From positions 1 to 64,000 of the forward strand of contig JANRKQ010000215.1 of the NCBI GenBank assembly GCA_033763395.1: a stretch of DNA of 64,000 nt. The letters are read 5' to 3'. How positions within the stretch are numbered: the first letter of the stretch is position 1; every line of letters begins with the position of its first letter. The position numbers were made by a program, and so were the translations under genes. Positions 61,782 through 64,000 of the stretch are shown piece after piece. The notes beneath the pieces were generated by a model, which saw only the letters and a list, made by a program, of their open reading frames with translations, was not told the origin of the DNA and did no database searches. This DNA comes from Xiheimicrobium sp033763395 (GTDB lineage Bacteria > Myxococcota > Myxococcia > Myxococcales > Myxococcaceae).

Positions 61782-63857
61782 TCACATCGGCGTCAACCCG
61801 CAGCCGAAGCCGCCATCGCGCGGCTGCACGTAGCGGTTGCCGGGGAAGGCGCACACGTAGGACTCGATGCAGACGCTGGTGGCGCCGGGCACGCCGTCGA
61901 GACACACCGAGCTGATGCCGGCGTCTCCGTCGTTCGGGCACTGGTTCATCATGCCCACCTGGCACAGACAGGTCTTGATGGGGCCGCCGTCGGGGAGGCG
62001 CTGGAAGGGATCGTTGCCGCAGCGGCCCATGGGCGCGTTCACCTGGCAGTCGGTGTCGACGCTGCAGTTGTCGGGCCCCATGCCACCGCCGCGGCTGATT
62101 CGAATCGGGCGCTCGTCGTAGTTCACTGGGCACCCGCGGTCGGCTTTCGTGCGCGAGCTGCCCATCGACACGGCGGAGCGATCGTTCAGCGTCGCCGGCG
62201 CGCACACCGTCACCCGCCCCATCATGCTCTGGAAGCCGACGATGCACTTCATCGGCAGCGGGCTGCACGAGGGCGAGAGGCTGCCGTTGGTGCAGTGGCT
62301 GATGGCCCAGGGCGGAATCGGCGCGTTGGCGCAGTCCTGATCGTTCATGCAGGTGGTGCAGAACGGAGGCTCGGGGGCTCGGTAGCAGCCGACCTCGTTC
62401 TGCTCGCTGCGGGGCGGGCACGGGTCGGGCTGGCCGTCGTCGTTCCTGTCCTCGCCGCAGCAGTACTCGCCCGTCGAGCAAGCGTTGCCGGCGCCGCCCT
62501 GCTCCACGCAGGACTGGATGCGGCAGACGCGCGAGCCACCGTCGAGCGCGCAGGCGTAGGGGGAGCGGCAGTCCTTGAAGGCCTGGCCCGTCACCGGGTC
62601 GTCGCCGAGGCGGCAGTCGGTCTCACACGTGAAGCCGGCCTTGTCGCAGTACCCGAGGTACGGGTTGTCGGGGTTCGGCTGCTCCGGGCACTCAGCGTTG
62701 TCCATGCACTGGCCGTTGGCGCGGCAGCGCTTGGCGGTGTCGCCGCCCGACTTGTCCTTCTCGGCGCGGCACGAGAGGTTGGAGCCACCGAACGGGTTCG
62801 AGGCGCCGAGCCGGCAGTCGTTGTCGTCGTTGCAGGCCGGCTTGCAGCGGCCCGAGCCGTAGAAGATCGACGTCGGGTCGAGGTTCTTCGAGTCGACCCA
62901 GCACGTCTGGCTCGCGGGGCAGCCGGGGGCGACGAGCTCTTTGTTGATGAAGTCCCAGCGGCAGCGGGGCACGCAGATGCCGCCGCACGAGCCCACGCCC
63001 GCGTCGGGGTTGTTCACGGTGCAGACGGAGCCTGAGGGGCAGTTCTTGTCTTCGTTGCAGCCCACCTGGCTGCAGCTGTTCGACTGCGGGGCGCAGAAGC
63101 CGGTGCCGTCGTCGATGGTGCCGCAGGGGCACTGGCCGACCTTCTGGTAGCGGCAGTACTTCTTGCCGCTGGTGTCGCCCATGAAGCCCGAGCACTTGCC
63201 GACGCCGATGCCATCTGGGGGCGAGAAGATGATGCCGTTGGTGCCGCACTGGTCGTCGTTGAGGCACTCCTCACAGGGGCCGAGGCGGCGGCGGCAGGTG
63301 CCCGCGGCGTTGGTGCCGGCGGGGGAGTCACCCTTGCTGCAGATGCACCCCTGGCCACCGCGGTAGCAGGCGTCGTCGGTGTCGAAGCTCTCCTGGCACT
63401 CGGTGTCGTCGTTGCACGCGCCGCCCAGCCGCGTCCCGATGCGGGCGGGAGCGCAGGTGCCGGCCATCAAGTCGCAGATGCTGCCGTTCATGTTGCGGGC
63501 GCACTCGAGGTCATTCTTGCACTTGGGAATGCAGTCGCCGGTGGCCGTGTCGCAGATGGGGCCGCGGGGATCGTTCGCGCAGCTCGCGTTCGAGGTGCAC
63601 GGCTGCGGGCCGGCGTCGACCGTCATCATCGGCGTGACGCAGGCGTTGTCGGTGCAGAGCTGGCCTTCGGCGCAGGTGCCGCACATGGCGCCGCCGGTTC
63701 CGCAGGCGCTCACCTCGTTGCCGGCCTGGCACTTCCCGGCGGTGTCGCAGCAGCCCGTCTTGCACGTCTCGCTGCATGGCCGGGTACAGGCCGGCGTGAA
63801 TGCAACGATGAAGCCCATCACGGCGCCGAGCAGCGCCACCCGTGTTTCAACTCGCAT
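61782..63857 (-). CDS. Cys-rich surface lipoprotein (691 aa)
   Basis: A 691-residue exported protein with about 79 cysteines. The signal ends in FTPAC, a lipobox-like site at Cys24. The mature part is a string of short Cys-knot-like units with patterns such as CNDDTECQ, CLNDDQCG, CNEDKNC and CMNDQDC, resembling disulfide-stabilised repeats of myxobacterial outer-surface proteins. It should need periplasmic disulfide formation. No catalytic motif. A GAGGAAAG ribosome-binding site precedes the ATG. It starts 58 bp after the moaE-like stop. Confidence 0.85.
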   Translation of the reverse strand: MRVETRVALLGAVMGFIVAFTPACTRPCSETCKTGCCDTAGKCQAGNEVSACGTGGAMCGTCAEGQLCTDNACVTPMMTVDAGPQPCTSNASCANDPRGPICDTATGDCIPKCKNDLECARNMNGSICDLMAGTCAPARIGTRLGGACNDDTECQESFDTDDACYRGGQGCICSKGDSPAGTNAAGTCRRRLGPCEECLNDDQCGTNGIIFSPPDGIGVGKCSGFMGDTSGKKYCRYQKVGQCPCGTIDDGTGFCAPQSNSCSQVGCNEDKNCPSGSVCTVNNPDAGVGSCGGICVPRCRWDFINKELVAPGCPASQTCWVDSKNLDPTSIFYGSGRCKPACNDDNDCRLGASNPFGGSNLSCRAEKDKSGGDTAKRCRANGQCMDNAECPEQPNPDNPYLGYCDKAGFTCETDCRLGDDPVTGQAFKDCRSPYACALDGGSRVCRIQSCVEQGGAGNACSTGEYCCGEDRNDDGQPDPCPPRSEQNEVGCYRAPEPPFCTTCMNDQDCANAPIPPWAISHCTNGSLSPSCSPLPMKCIVGFQSMMGRVTVCAPATLNDRSAVSMGSSRTKADRGCPVNYDERPIRISRGGGMGPDNCSVDTDCQVNAPMGRCGNDPFQRLPDGGPIKTCLCQVGMMNQCPNDGDAGISSVCLDGVPGATSVCIESYVCAFPGNRYVQPRDGGFGCGLTPM

Positions 63858-63915
63858 GAAGTCTTTCCTCGTCGGACGAACGTCGGCCCTGGATGCAACG
63901 GCGACGTAGCAGACT

Positions 63916-64000
63916 TCAGGGCCCCAAGCCTACCCACACCGCACCGTCGCTGGTGGTTTCCTTCTTCCAGATGGGCACGTCTTGTTTGAGGCGGTCGATG
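63916..64000 (-). CDS. moaE: MoaE-like molybdopterin synthase large subunit, C-terminal end (partial)
   Basis: The last 28 codons of a gene entering from beyond the window, ending at TGA (63918-63916). The tail reads IDRLKQDVPIWKKE and then a Gly-Ala-Val-Trp segment, matching the C-terminus of MoaE, where the catalytic Lys lies in the VPIWKKE motif. MoaE with MoaD converts precursor Z to molybdopterin. Only the end is seen, so length and start are unknown. Confidence 0.75.
   Translation of the reverse strand, partial: IDRLKQDVPIWKKETTSDGAVWVGLGP

Overview
The window is high-GC, gene-dense bacterial DNA with strong third-position G/C bias. The gene content points to a myxobacterium-like member of the Myxococcota (formerly Deltaproteobacteria): tandem PilT-type ATPases, a Ser/Thr kinase fused to an NTPase and TPRs, many TPR proteins and lipoproteins, a Cys-rich lipoprotein, a VIT/VWA protein, a PrkA-YeaH-SpoVR operon, tandem ArsA-type ATPases and sigma-54 type promoters. 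This placement rests on gene content only. No rRNA, CRISPR array or replication origin was seen. One tRNA gene is present.

Layout. 1-5.1 kb: thiol peroxidase of the GPx family, two PilT-like ATPases and an ABC exporter. 5.1-8.5 kb: a small accessory island with a duplicated pair of overlapping small membrane-protein genes, a decayed IS66 transposase, two unknown minus-strand genes and an orphan XRE regulator. 8.5-18.6 kb: Hpt protein, cNMP-binding proteins, a VIT/VWA - ECF-like sigma - small protein operon, a TetR regulator, a tRNA(CAU) gene abutting a TfoX-domain gene, and riboflavin synthase with a lysine-methyltransferase-like gene. 18.8-30.9 kb: calpain-like protein, glutamate-cysteine ligase, a very long C-terminal processing protease, GDPD, TatA and a zinc-ribbon protein. 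31-37 kb: PHA-type regulator, ParA-like ATPase, phasin-like protein, two ArsA-like ATPases, a TPR lipoprotein and an M48 protease.

37.2-42 kb is the most unusual region: two divergent pairs, each a probable leaderless-secretion substrate followed by a TPR (chaperone-like) gene. A shared 254-bp spacer holds one sigma-54 type promoter facing each way. One substrate carries two EF-hand-like repeats resembling those of NolX/HrpF type III translocators. I interpret this as an orphan type III-like substrate/chaperone locus; the link is inferred. Two papain-fold proteins without signal peptides (18.8 and 49.1 kb) may belong to the same kind of arsenal.

42.5-64 kb: RuvX-MltG, a membrane glycosyltransferase overlapping the kinase-NTPase-TPR gene, a peptide-binding lipoprotein, the PrkA-YeaH-(new zinc-ribbon membrane protein)-SpoVR operon, a Nudix hydrolase, GlpD, a GNAT enzyme, a Cys-rich lipoprotein, and the last 28 codons of a moaE-like gene cut by the window edge.
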